From Gracilariopsis chorda (lineage: Eukaryota; Rhodophyta; Florideophyceae; Gracilariales; Gracilariaceae): DNA of 64,000 nucleotides. The position numbers and the translations under genes are program-made. Below are positions 8,898 to 18,968 of this stretch, one piece after another. The DNA is taken from the NCBI GenBank assembly GCA_003194525.1, contig NBIV01000017.1, positions 186,001 to 250,000 of the forward strand, written 5' to 3'. Position 1 is the first letter of the stretch. Every line of letters starts with the position of its first letter. The notes beneath the pieces were generated by a model. The model was not told the origin of the DNA, searched no databases, and saw only the letters and a program-made list of their open reading frames with translations.

Positions 8898-11800
8898 CTA
8901 GGCGTCACCGTCTCCAACGTTTCCACTATGCGGCTTTGCTTCACCAGTCTCTGCCCTCTGTCGATTCGAGAAGCCACCTCCGCGGCTTCTTCCGCGAAAC
9001 CCTCGTCCACGACCTCGACCTCGTCTCCGACCGCGGAACCCACCGCGTCCTCCTTGATATCCACGACCTCTTGGACCCACATGAGGTCCGAATGTTCTCA
9101 AGTTTTCCTTTCCCATATTGTCAGTATCGTTGGCCTCTGTACCCAACGCATCCTTGTTAGACAATGCTGGCTCCGAATCATTTGGTGGCATTCCATTTGG
9201 AGCAGTACTTTGCTCTTTCTTGTCATCAGCGTTTCCAAGGTTAGCATCAGTTGATTCCGTTTCTGTTGAAGTATGTCCAGAAGTCTTGCTCGTGCTCCTC
9301 TCGTTCCTGGAATTCGTGTCCGGTTTACGAGTTCTACTGTGAGAAGACTCAGGACTCCGACTATCTTCTCCCAATGCGGAATAGCTTTCTTCCCTTCCCT
9401 CTGTTTTCACGTCTTTGAGGCTGCCTCTCAGAGAAACGTGCCTCTGGCCATCCCCACGAGAGTCATCTACATGTACTGTTGTGTAGTGCTGGACTTCCCC
9501 CTGATTTCGATCGCTAGACGGGGCCGCATCGTGATTCACATGTGCTGACTGCGCCAGCCCTGGCTCGGGGCTTGTCTCAAGGTTAGACAATGCCTCGAAG
9601 CCCACGTCGTTCCTCATATGTCCCTCAATCTTGGAATGGGCGCCATGGTGGTTACGGCCACCTCTAGAACCTTGTCGTCGGCCTTTCCTAGACAAGACGT
9701 GGCTCTGACTAGAAACATGTTCGTAACTCGAAGCATCACGTCCGGGAGGTATGATTGATCCCTCCGACACACTGTTTGAACTCTGTGAAGTTAGTTCCCG
9801 TCCTGAACCATTCTCTGCGATTTTCAAATCACTGGTGTCTACCGCTTGCTGTGAGGCATCATGAGGTTGTAAGGTAGTTTTGCTCGTTACTGTCAGCGGA
9901 AGAGGAAGGGTCACTGATATTGCACCTGAAAGCGAATCTGAGGATCTCGTAGACTGGGTAGATGTTTCGGCCCCGGACGAAAGCTCCTTTTGATCCACGA
10001 CCTCGACCTTGGTTGATTTAGACAGAGATCTATCCGTGTTGCTGGTCGCAATTGGGGGCTTCATGGCCGAACTCTGGTGTTGGGTCACTTCACTACTTCC
10101 AGCCAAAGGTCGTTTGGGTCTTCTCGAGTTCCGATTTGTTTTTCGTGAACGTGGTTTGGAACTTCCTTCAGATTTCTCTGAACGATTTTGGTTAATACTT
10201 TCACTCATGGGGGCTTCCACTGGAAGATTCGTTTTGTTATCTACAACAAAACTATCTTCGTGCTCGGCAGGGGGTACAATCTCTTGATACGTAGGATCCC
10301 TGGGCTCCGCGCTCATATTTCCAGTTGTATGTTTCTCTCTAGATTTCCACCACTGCGATGTCGTTTCTTCTGGCTCTCCTCCGGATGTGGACCATGTTTT
10401 GTTCTGAGACCATGCGTTTTGCGCATTAGCATAAGAAGATGAAGTAGTAGTTCCAGACGAGTTGAGGACCGAAACAATTGGCACTGATGGGAGCAGTGGC
10501 GCACCAACTAGTTGGAACGCGGCGGGTTGGTTCGAAAAAGCCCGCGTGATTTCATCAAATGACGTGGGAGGAGGTGGTCTGTTGCTCTTTGCCCAAGCTC
10601 TTGATTCTTCACCATCATCATCAGAGTACGGCTTCTTCAAGCTTTCATCGGTACCCTTCCGAACGGGCTTTTCACTCACATCTCTCAAAACCGTCTCATT
10701 GCTGTCAGTTGTCACTGCTTCGTCCGTTCTGCTCGAATGTTCCCGACGGCCTCGACGACCATACTCAGTTCTTCCTCCACGACCACGGCGTGTGGCTCTT
10801 CCACGACTAGAATCGGTGCTAAAACTGTGGGTATCACCGGAAGCAGTAGTGCCTTGTCGTTCAGGCGCAGCTGTAACGTAACCTTGCCCCTCTTTGTCGG
10901 GATCTCGTCTAGAGCTATGGTTCAGTAAGACCGTCACGTTTCCGCCAAGGGTGGAGGGGATTGTGAGATTATCATTCTGGAAATGGTTCACGGAACTTAT
11001 AACAGACGATTGTGGTGATATCATAGACCGGGATCCGCGACTTGTATTTAACTGAGATGAACTCCTCTCACGCAGTCTTGAGGCTGAGTTGGAATCTCGA
11101 TGTAATGTCTCAGAATACTTCCTCGTGTCTTCGTAGGGTAGCTGTTGTCGCATCTGCGATGAGTTGGACTTGTCAGAGGTTGATGAACCTGGTAAAGCTA
11201 ATGATCCAGACGCTTGTCCGGGTCGAGCTGGCCTCTGCATTTTCGCGACCTGCTTTTCTGCCTCTGCGCGAATCTGAGCAGTAACAGGAGAAACTTTGTT
11301 CAGATTCTTCTTCATATCATTCGGTTTTGGAGCCCAAGGGGCCAGACGCAACGGTGGTGGTGCCGCTCGACGTTGGGGAGCTTGCCTCGGCGTCTCCTGA
11401 GGAAACACAATACCAGAAGTCACTTCTAAAGGAATTGGGGCTAATATTGGCATTACTGATGGGTCTTCCACCTCCTTACTATCCCCGCCGTTCAGTACAG
11501 GTCTTGTGTACTGAGCCGCTGTGGGCGGGGTTTCACCAGGACGGGAATCCGTACCAGTCTTGCTTGAGATACTTCTCCCATGAGAGGTTGTCACATTAGG
11601 GGTGCGGTTCGCAGGCCGATTTGCTCTCGCGACAGTCGAGTTCGGTGGCCTCGTGTAGTCTGCTGATTCTCGTTTCGGATATTCTCTGCTGTAACGCAGT
11701 CCCGCAGCTGCAGGAACAGCCGTTCTCGTATACACATGCCTTCCGTTTCGCCTCTCGCCACCAACCGCACGACTGATTATTTGCTCTATTACGGAACGAA

Positions 11801-13484
11801 CTGCATCTCTCGTTTCGGTCTTTTTCCGCCTTCTTTCTAGCCATTCCTCTCGGCTTTCATTCTCCATAGGACCATCGAAATCAGCACGCTGCACGTATTG
11901 GCGCCGACGTCTTTCATAAGAATTAGAGTCACGGCTTCGTCCTTCATGAGGTACATATCGACTACTGCGACCGGACCCACCACGCGATAGATTGCCTCTG
12001 GCTATTTCGGGGTTGTAGGCGTTAGGCTCGACCGTTCGTACAGGATTTCTAACTCTTCTCGGCAGAGCCGTGGGGTGGGCCAAAGATTGGGTATCTTCGC
12101 GATACGTCTCTGCAGTCAGACGGGGTTGAGTGGCTAATGCGTCAGGGATATACGACGAACTCCGAGGTGTTACAGGGTGCTGTTTCTTCGGATCTGAGCG
12201 TGGGTGCACGTTAGTCATAGGTGCCTGCGTGGTGCTTTGTGACCTCGTGAACCTTCCTGGCGCCAACCCGCCGGACTCATGTTCTTGTGAGTAAGTGCCT
12301 TCCCGTACGGTTGCGCGAATATGCTGTGGAACCCTGCGCCCCCGGTTTGACCTGGAGCTGGTTTGTGCGTACTCCTCTCTTGGACGTTGCAACACAACGG
12401 GATGAGAACTGTCGCGATCGTGTAGAGTTGATGTAGCGTGCATGCTGCTCCCAGAATCAGATCTGCCAACATGCTGACTGTGCTTCGTAGATGCAGATAG
12501 CGGAAGGGGCATTCGTGAACTTGGCCCTCCAACATCTGAAACATTATTTGTTGGCATGGCACTTGGGCCAGTTCGTTGCCGCTCTTCGTTTAATCGAAGC
12601 CTTTCCTCCAACTCTCGAAGCTTTCTTGCTGCTCTTTCCTTTTGAATCCTTTCTCGTTCGGCTTCGGCTTTTCGCCGTGCTTCTTGAGCCATCTCAGCTT
12701 TGCTCTTCATGATATCCTTCTGCTCTTCCAACAACTTCAAGTCTACGTCAATAGCACGTGGGCGTGTGAAATGGGGCCTTTCAGTATCACGTGTACGCGG
12801 GGCGTATCGCGTTCTCGAGTCATTCAATCTGTCCATTTGCTGCAGCTTTATCGCCTGAGCCCAGTGAGCGGCTGGTGGCGGAACACTGCCTCTCCTCTGC
12901 GTTCCATGACCTGGAAACACACGTGGAGGGCCATGAGCAGAAGGTGGCGGCGGCGGTGGGATACTTCGCGCAGGAGGAGGAGGGACGTCCGGAATCATCA
13001 CTTCCGGTAAAGAAACTTCTTCTGTGAAATCCATCCCATCGTCATCTTCTGCCCAATCATCTTCCTCTACTGGAGTCTTTGTGGTGGTAGATGCCACCGA
13101 AGAACCCTTCGCATCAGCTGTTTCGGGGGTGTCTTCGATTTCTTTGTCGGATTTTGCGTCATCAGGCTTCTTAGGCTTCTTTGCAGCGGTACTGAGCGGG
13201 GCAAGAGTAGGACGCGCAAGCTCTGGAAAGTCGGGTTGCGTACGCGTACGGAGACCGGCTCCGCCCCAGGCAGTTTTTGTCGCAGAAGATCTCTCTTCAT
13301 GCTTTTCCTCTTCGCGTGTCTCTTCAACTACTTCAGCACGAGGACTCGCCCATTTCGCGCCGGCACCAGCTATGCCACCTCCTGCGCCGTCACTGCCTGC
13401 TTCACGACGCAGGGACGGCAAGTTAAACGGCAACGGTGCTTTAGGAAGTCGTCGGGAAGGAGCTAGATAGGATTGACGCTTCAT
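8898..13484 (-). CDS. PRRC2/BAT2-N and MOS1-like RGG protein, 1528 aa
   Basis: One uninterrupted 1528-codon frame from the ATG at 13482-13484. The first 90 residues resemble the BAT2 N-terminal domain: FNLPSLRRE, a glycine-rich GAGAKWASP segment, a TKTAWGGAG motif and QPDFPELARP. An acidic DDWAEDDDGMDFTEEV motif and a polyproline stretch follow (about 165-200). Next comes a long charged helix (about 245-315, AEAERERIQKERAARKLREL), a long Ser/Arg/Thr-rich disordered body, and a C-terminal RGG box (about 1465-1510, GRRRGRGRGRGFRGRSRGGG). Metazoan PRRC2 proteins act in translation initiation and stress granules. Plant MOS1 regulates expression of immune and flowering genes. The BAT2 assignment rests on motif likeness only. 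The absence of introns in a gene this long is notable. Confidence 0.75.
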   Translation of the reverse strand: MKRQSYLAPSRRLPKAPLPFNLPSLRREAGSDGAGGGIAGAGAKWASPRAEVVEETREEEKHEERSSATKTAWGGAGLRTRTQPDFPELARPTLAPLSTAAKKPKKPDDAKSDKEIEDTPETADAKGSSVASTTTKTPVEEDDWAEDDDGMDFTEEVSLPEVMIPDVPPPPARSIPPPPPPSAHGPPRVFPGHGTQRRGSVPPPAAHWAQAIKLQQMDRLNDSRTRYAPRTRDTERPHFTRPRAIDVDLKLLEEQKDIMKSKAEMAQEARRKAEAERERIQKERAARKLRELEERLRLNEERQRTGPSAMPTNNVSDVGGPSSRMPLPLSASTKHSQHVGRSDSGSSMHATSTLHDRDSSHPVVLQRPREEYAQTSSRSNRGRRVPQHIRATVREGTYSQEHESGGLAPGRFTRSQSTTQAPMTNVHPRSDPKKQHPVTPRSSSYIPDALATQPRLTAETYREDTQSLAHPTALPRRVRNPVRTVEPNAYNPEIARGNLSRGGSGRSSRYVPHEGRSRDSNSYERRRRQYVQRADFDGPMENESREEWLERRRKKTETRDAVRSVIEQIISRAVGGERRNGRHVYTRTAVPAAAGLRYSREYPKRESADYTRPPNSTVARANRPANRTPNVTTSHGRSISSKTGTDSRPGETPPTAAQYTRPVLNGGDSKEVEDPSVMPILAPIPLEVTSGIVFPQETPRQAPQRRAAPPPLRLAPWAPKPNDMKKNLNKVSPVTAQIRAEAEKQVAKMQRPARPGQASGSLALPGSSTSDKSNSSQMRQQLPYEDTRKYSETLHRDSNSASRLRERSSSQLNTSRGSRSMISPQSSVISSVNHFQNDNLTIPSTLGGNVTVLLNHSSRRDPDKEGQGYVTAAPERQGTTASGDTHSFSTDSSRGRATRRGRGGRTEYGRRGRREHSSRTDEAVTTDSNETVLRDVSEKPVRKGTDESLKKPYSDDDGEESRAWAKSNRPPPPTSFDEITRAFSNQPAAFQLVGAPLLPSVPIVSVLNSSGTTTSSSYANAQNAWSQNKTWSTSGGEPEETTSQWWKSREKHTTGNMSAEPRDPTYQEIVPPAEHEDSFVVDNKTNLPVEAPMSESINQNRSEKSEGSSKPRSRKTNRNSRRPKRPLAGSSEVTQHQSSAMKPPIATSNTDRSLSKSTKVEVVDQKELSSGAETSTQSTRSSDSLSGAISVTLPLPLTVTSKTTLQPHDASQQAVDTSDLKIAENGSGRELTSQSSNSVSEGSIIPPGRDASSYEHVSSQSHVLSRKGRRQGSRGGRNHHGAHSKIEGHMRNDVGFEALSNLETSPEPGLAQSAHVNHDAAPSSDRNQGEVQHYTTVHVDDSRGDGQRHVSLRGSLKDVKTEGREESYSALGEDSRSPESSHSRTRKPDTNSRNERSTSKTSGHTSTETESTDANLGNADDKKEQSTAPNGMPPNDSEPALSNKDALGTEANDTDNMGKENLRTFGPHVGPRGRGYQGGRGGFRGRRRGRGRGRGFRGRSRGGGFSNRQRAETGEAKPHSGNVGDGDA

Positions 13485-15522
13485 GAGGATGCGGGGACAG
13501 GGGAATATATCTCTCCGCTTTCCGCTCGACTATATCAACGGAAGAGAACCTATGACGGGAGAGAGTAGTCAGCGGCAGAGAGAACCGCCGTTGGAAGCGA
13601 AGCGAGAAGGCTGTTACGGTGGCGATATCTACAGCTGACAGAATAGATATCTACACACGAAACACACGGACTTGATCCCATCTAGTAGTGTAACCAGAGC
13701 AGTGATGAACTGGAATTTGCCAAGTTTGGCCCTTTCCTCCAATTTCGATGATAATATTTTCGTTTTGTGCACCGTCGTTTGATGCAGCGTCAAAGAGAAT
13801 GCCATGTGGAGTTGTTGATATGGATTGCTACACCTTGTGTCCCGTTTTTCGTACGCATAGTAAGGCTATGTGTCGCCTACACATGTGACTGTCTATTGCG
13901 GATGCCCCTCGTACTCGCGGCGTCCCTACACCTTTGCAGCTGCTTCAACCTTCTGCGGACCAGCACTCCTGTGTATTTGTGTATCTCTCGTGTGGGATGT
14001 GGGTATTTCTCGTGGGAACGGTTTAGTGGGAACATATCATGGTGAACGTCTATGTTTCTGTTTAGAAGTTCGAAGTTGCCGTTCTCATGGGTTAACGAGT
14101 TTCAAAACAATGGACCCCGTGATGCTCTCCGTTCATGATTATTCGCTATATGCACTGAAGTCTCGTCGATTAATGTGCGTTTATCCTGACGTCTTGAGGC
14201 GGCTGTCACAAAAGTTCAGCGGTGGCTGATCCTCGACTAATCGTAAGCGTATGGCTGGCACTAGACGAATTAACATCGGTGTTCTTGTCATCAGTTACGA
14301 ATTGAGCAGACGTTCCTGACTTAGACGATGAATATCTTTCGCACTTCCGCAGTTGAGACATCACGTTGCCAAAACGTGTGCTTGGTAATAAGCACCAATG
14401 AGCGATATGTCTTGAGGTAACGACTTTAATTTATACCTTCACCAAACCAGTTCCAATCTTCAAGGTCCTCATTGAAACTGTCTGATCATCCCATTTGTCG
14501 AAATCATCCACACGCAGAGTCAAATAAGCGCGACGCTGAGCATGAATGCGGTCGTCCATGACTGACAAATCTTCATTATTACTCAAGAACCGAAGCCTCT
14601 TCGAAATTCTCACTCCAACCAACCTGACCTTCAGACTGAGTATTCGCATCCACTTGAATAGTGACCTTACCAAGCGCTTCACGGTAAAGCATCTCCATAT
14701 AGGAATGTCGCTCTACTCCCGGATCCAAGAGTTGTAGAAATAGAAGACCTGCTCATCCACTTTCTGCGACATTAAGCAGCGGTTCTTTAATCCAGTTCAG
14801 TCGTGTTCGACCGCCATACGAAGAAAGGACCAAGAATATTCTCATACAGGAACCATACTTAGAATACGAAATCGCATGTTCTAGAGAACAAGAGGGCATG
14901 TTTCATTTCTCGGGTTCCGTTACGGATCCCAACACTTTGCTCGTTCCCCCTTGACGCTCGGATGCAGTTTCCAGATGTGCAATAAGAAATGCTCCGATTA
15001 CCCTCCCTCATGAGTGTCTTTGGAATGAATCGCCGACGAATGGACGTGGCGAACACTGCCGCAGACCTTCCAACACCTTTGAATTGTGCTGTACAGGCAT
15101 ACAAAGGAGAGCTTCGAGCTCTGGCAGGTAGATTTAAAGCCACTGCAAAATGGCTGTTGGAGACGAACTTTTGACTTTATACTGGTTGTCGACAAGCGTG
15201 GACGCTCACGCGTTTTCTCACACGGTATCATTTCTGTAGGAGGTTACGGGGAGGCTAATGACTATGGTATGTGCATATGGGTTTCTCAAAGAAAATGTTA
15301 AGTTAATCATTACGCTAGCTCACGTTGTACTTTCCGAGGCTCCCCCATTCTCAAAAAGTTAGCGGACCCCAAGTAGCGCAAGAAGGCAGCTATTCTCAGG
15401 GTGAACGCGTGTCCAAAGTCTCAAGCTTGCCAGTAAGTTGATGCTGTACAGCGAGGTGTGAAGAGTAATAGTGTTGAATAATTTGTGTAGTTAGCTTGAC
15501 ACGGCGTATGGGTTTTCAAGAT
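13485..15522. other. Long intergenic region with unresolved short ORFs
   Basis: The first 200 bp are presumably promoter and 5' UTR of the PRRC2-like gene. The rest contains only short ORFs. On the minus strand, 14431-14682 (no ATG start) reads plausibly as a protein C-terminus (AYLTLRVDDFDKWDDQTVSM). A second, overlapping minus frame upstream (about 14590-14750) reads DPGVERHSYMEMLYREALGK. These may be exons or a broken gene, but I could not join or name them. A plus ORF at 14989-15174 is equally unassigned. Confidence 0.4.
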
Positions 15523-16398
15523 TCACTTAACGCGTTCTCTTTCCTTCCGTTCACGACGCCCCTCTTGTTGCTTCAGCAATGCATCCTTCTCTGCATCATA
15601 GCCTATGGCGAACCATGGATGCCGCTTCACTTTGGAAAGTGAATATCTCTTCTTCGGATCTTTCTGCATGAGACGCTGCATAAGATCCTTGGCGCTGTCG
15701 GATACATAGTCCGGATAGTCGACTACGCAAGCATTCACCTTGTCCAACAGTATGTCGTCGTCCTCATCAAAGAAAGGCTGCTTGCCCGTGAGCATAACGT
15801 AGAGTATTATACCGCAGCTCCATGCGTCATTCTTCCTACCATCGTATGAATCCTGAGCGCCATTCCACACCTCTGGGGCACAATAATGGGGCGAACCGCA
15901 ATTTGTCTTTAGAAGATGAGAGCCGTAGTCCTTCATTGCGCTAAACCCAAAATCTGTTATCTTGAGCTCTCCGTTCTCGCCGAGCAGCAAATTCTCGGGC
16001 TTAAGGTCACGATGATAAACTCCTCTATGATGGCAGTAATGCACAGCATCAATGAGTTGATGGAAATACTGTCGCGCAACATTCTCCGACTGACGACCGT
16101 TCTTGACAATGCTCTCGAAGAGCTCGCCGCCCCTGACGAGCTCCATGACCAGAAAGACGCGCTTGGGGGAGTAGAGAACGTCGTTCAAAGCGACAATGTT
16201 GTGGTGGTCCAGCGCCTTCATGATAGCAATTTCACGCTTGATGTCTACGTTACCCTGCGAATCATCGTGAAGCACCTCCTTCTTGACTATCTTGACTGCG
16301 AACTGCTCACCTGTGTCGCAATTGACTGCGAGCTTGACGAGTCCGTAGTTGCCGCGGCCAAGCGTTGCTCCCAGTTCGTATGGTCCCACGCGCACCAT
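15523..16398 (-). CDS. Ser/Thr protein kinase, SNF1/CIPK-like (CAMKL group), catalytic domain only
   Basis: 291 aa if started at the ATG at 16396-16398 (MVRVGPYELG). The frame is open further up to 16545, but those residues are a Pro-rich translation of a G/C-rich leader. All kinase subdomains are visible: glycine loop LGRGNYGLVKL, lysine in FAVKIVKKE, HRDLKPENLLL, DFGFS, a CGSPHYCAPEV activation segment and DAWSCGIILYVMLTGKQPF. The activation-loop CGSP and APE motifs and the HRGVYHRDLK spelling are typical of SNF1/AMPK and plant CIPK kinases. These phosphorylate Ser/Thr of metabolic and stress targets. It ends about 15 residues after the last helix, with a basic tail. The regulatory UBA, NAF or KA1 modules of those families are absent, so it is a minimal kinase. 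Confidence 0.88.
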   Translation of the reverse strand: MVRVGPYELGATLGRGNYGLVKLAVNCDTGEQFAVKIVKKEVLHDDSQGNVDIKREIAIMKALDHHNIVALNDVLYSPKRVFLVMELVRGGELFESIVKNGRQSENVARQYFHQLIDAVHYCHHRGVYHRDLKPENLLLGENGELKITDFGFSAMKDYGSHLLKTNCGSPHYCAPEVWNGAQDSYDGRKNDAWSCGIILYVMLTGKQPFFDEDDDILLDKVNACVVDYPDYVSDSAKDLMQRLMQKDPKKRYSLSKVKRHPWFAIGYDAEKDALLKQQEGRRERKERERVK

Positions 16399-16510
16399 TG
16401 CTGCGGAGACAAAAGGAAGCGGATGGAATCCAGTTTTGTGTGAGTGGGTGAGGGAGCAAGGGGTGGGGGAGGGGTTTGGTTTAGGCGTGTAAGAAGGCAG
16501 CTGAGAAAGT

Positions 16511-16527
16511 GGGGGGGGGGGGGGGGG
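16511..16527. repeat. G17 homopolymer in kinase leader
   Basis: A run of 17 G on the plus strand (C on the coding strand), surrounded by further G-rich sequence from about 16440 to 16680. It lies just upstream of the kinase ATG and is probably in its 5' UTR or promoter. Such runs can form G-quadruplex structures and are prone to length error in sequencing. Confidence 0.85.
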
Positions 16528-16866
16528 TGTACGGGTTTCTGCCAAGGGGAACGAGAGTAATGTTGCTCAGAGAGGGTTAGGTCGAGGAGGAGGAGGGAGG
16601 GAGGGGGGGTTGTGCCTTGGGCAGGGGGATAAAGGTTAACTTTACGCAATGTGAGCAGTACGGGATGGGGGAAGGGGATGGGGCGTGTGCAGCAGAGCGA
16701 TCCAGCAGTGCGCGAATGGGTAGCGCACGTTGCCACGCACTTGGCTTGTATTCAGTGCGCGTCGCTCATTGGCTGATGCGCCGCGCTGCAATTTTGTAGC
16801 CGTGCAACGGTCGCGAGAGCTTTCGCGCCTGCTTTCGATTCTGCCGCGCGGCCGCTTTCGACCGGT

Positions 16867-16908
16867 GGGTACCAAGTTGGTAGTACCAACGGTACCAACT
16901 TGGTACCC
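16867..16908. repeat. 42-bp perfect inverted repeat
   Basis: Two 16-bp arms (GGGTACCAAGTTGGTA at 16867-16882 and its exact reverse complement at 16893-16908) flank a 10-bp centre. It lies between the kinase start and the end of the membrane-protein gene, both on the minus strand. It could be an RNA hairpin in the membrane-protein 3' UTR, a protein-binding palindrome or a transposon footprint. The sequence alone does not decide. Confidence 0.85.
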
Positions 16909-17049
16909 TGGGAAGACTGGTGCAGTCTATCTGATAGACAATAGCCACCCCGCTTACCAATGGCACCGTTGCACAACTACACCGGAGCAGCAAGTAAAAC
17001 TAAACTACAACACCACGAGCATCTTGTGTAAACTCTACCCAAGCTTCGC

Positions 17050-18507
17050 TCACCGGCAAAGACCACACATTCGTTGTCTCCCTTCCACGCGCTCCGCCAC
17101 CTCTGGCACGCGCGGCCCTTGCGCTCTCGTCTGGTAGCACTGGTGTACCAATTTCCCGTCGCTGAATTCCTCCACCACCCGATCTCCCCTCCCACGTAAG
17201 AACCCGATGTGCGCTGAGCGTCCGTCGGCGCACTCAAACCGTTGAAGTTGTAGCACGTCAACTTCCTTCTCGCCCCCCGAGTCCTCCAGTGGGTTGCTCG
17301 TGCAGTCATGCCCCAGAGTCTCCTTCACCAGCAGGAACAGCGCATCCATAATGTCCCCTTTGTGAGACACCGTCTCGTTCACTGCGTAGTTGAGCGTGTA
17401 CATCATCACCAGTGCCACCAGTAACGGCACGATATTCACAACTGGACGTTCCACCGATATTACAACCGGGCACTCGCGCTGCTGTGGTATGCGAAACTCT
17501 CCGCCCGTCAGTTTGGATCTTTGAATAGTACTACGGAACTTCACCCACCCCAGACTATCTCGCACAGCACCGGCCACTAACGAAGAGCCCGACTGCAAAT
17601 CTGGAGCGTCATCGCATGACAGAAGCCCAAGCGTAACACCCACTCCTTGTATGCTATCGTTTCGTGTGCTCTGGATCGTGCAAGCGCGATTCCTATCACG
17701 TGAAATGCCCTCGGCACATACGCCCAAGTGCCGTTCAGGCGACCATTGTCGGATGTGAGAACGATAGATGTTTCCGTTCACCCCTCTCTGCCACTCTACG
17801 AACGATAACACCAAATTGGACCTTCCATTCACAGTGTAGCCGGAAATTAGTAATCCACCTTGTTCCCAATACCCAGCTATCACAGCCGTCGACTCCTCGA
17901 AAAGGGCGTTTGTATCCAACGGCAACACTGTTGAGCAGTAGCTCACTTTGCTCGATACATCCCCTCGCTTAGTATTGATGGGGATATCACGGCACAAACG
18001 AGTGAGCACTCCGCCCGGCTCTTCGCTGAAATTTGGCGACACTGAACCCATCTGAGGTTCGTAATCCGCACGACCGCACGATGAAAACGTCTTCTTGCCT
18101 GGAATTGTGAGAGCAATCGACGCTATCGAGGACACCACGAGCAGGATTCTCGCACACACAGGTAACAGCAGTCTTCTACGCTGAACACGATTTAACATTC
18201 GCTGCGCTCGACCGCCACCAGAACCGCCGGGGTTGAGAAGAGACAGATAGGGATTTTTGCCCTTCCACCAGTACGCCAGTCGGGTGATGTCGTCGGAGTG
18301 CATGAAAATGAACGCTCGGAGAAATGAGCGATAGTTAAACTGCGTCTTGTCGGAGATGAAGACCAGCCTGTTGATGATGGAGCCGAGATTGGTGAGTAGG
18401 AAAACAACAATCAACGACGTTGCGACAGTATTCACGACTTCATTTTCGAACTGAATCGTGGAAATGGTGAGCAACGGCGTATAGTCCACTCCGCCTTCAA
18501 GCCCCAT
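17050..18507 (-). CDS. Hypothetical three-TM membrane protein, 485 aa
   Basis: A complete frame from the ATG at 18505-18507. Three hydrophobic spans are visible: about 27-46 (VATSLIVVFLLTNLGSIIN), about 113-134 (LLLPVCARILLVVSSIASIA) and about 357-375 (VNIVPLLVALVMMYTLNYAV). Between the second and third spans is a roughly 220-residue soluble domain with seven cysteines (about 144, 172, 191, 264, 276, 298, 346). This is consistent with a disulfide-bonded lumenal or extracellular region. A basic, Gly-rich loop (GGSGGGRAQRMLNRVQRRR) separates the first two spans. I do not recognise the family; it may be lineage-specific. No partner gene is evident. Confidence 0.7.
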   Translation of the reverse strand: MGLEGGVDYTPLLTISTIQFENEVVNTVATSLIVVFLLTNLGSIINRLVFISDKTQFNYRSFLRAFIFMHSDDITRLAYWWKGKNPYLSLLNPGGSGGGRAQRMLNRVQRRRLLLPVCARILLVVSSIASIALTIPGKKTFSSCGRADYEPQMGSVSPNFSEEPGGVLTRLCRDIPINTKRGDVSSKVSYCSTVLPLDTNALFEESTAVIAGYWEQGGLLISGYTVNGRSNLVLSFVEWQRGVNGNIYRSHIRQWSPERHLGVCAEGISRDRNRACTIQSTRNDSIQGVGVTLGLLSCDDAPDLQSGSSLVAGAVRDSLGWVKFRSTIQRSKLTGGEFRIPQQRECPVVISVERPVVNIVPLLVALVMMYTLNYAVNETVSHKGDIMDALFLLVKETLGHDCTSNPLEDSGGEKEVDVLQLQRFECADGRSAHIGFLRGRGDRVVEEFSDGKLVHQCYQTRAQGPRVPEVAERVEGRQRMCGLCR

Positions 18508-18966
18508 AGTGATTTGCGCACAACGAAGAGCAAAGAATCAGAGCGTGCGTATTCGGCTCGAGTAGCAATCTGAATGACGGAAGAAGTGCTCCGTCGCAGG
18601 GCACGCGGTTGTCAGGGGAATAGCACAAAGCATGGCAACACACGGCACGCCTGCGTTTTTAGAACGTTTTGCCAACTCAATACTGCAGCGTTGATGGTAA
18701 ATCTGAAGGTTCACCCACTTAACGATGTGCGTTGCCGCGTCTGCGAATAACGGAGAAGCAACAAGTCAATGCGGATCTCCATACAGCTGTAGCGATTCGT
18801 AAAGCGCCGACACCCCCTCCTGTAGATATGCACGCCAGCAGGCAGATTCATACCAGAACACATCACATGCTTCTCGTTGGCTCTACGTGTAAGATCACCT
18901 TCGCTAGTAGTCAAGAGCATACGTTTTGCCAATGGTATATTGATGTCTAATCTGTACCCTGTCAGG
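18508..18966. other. Boundary between gene island and transposon block
   Basis: Upstream region of the membrane-protein gene, ending at the pogo-like element. No ORF of note. After this point almost every recognisable sequence is mobile or repetitive. Confidence 0.5.
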
Positions 18967-18968
18967 TA

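Noticed and set aside
14431-14682. Possible Y-family DNA polymerase C-terminus (RLVGVRISK)
   Set aside because: Only a short generic match, no ATG and no upstream polymerase motifs in any frame.
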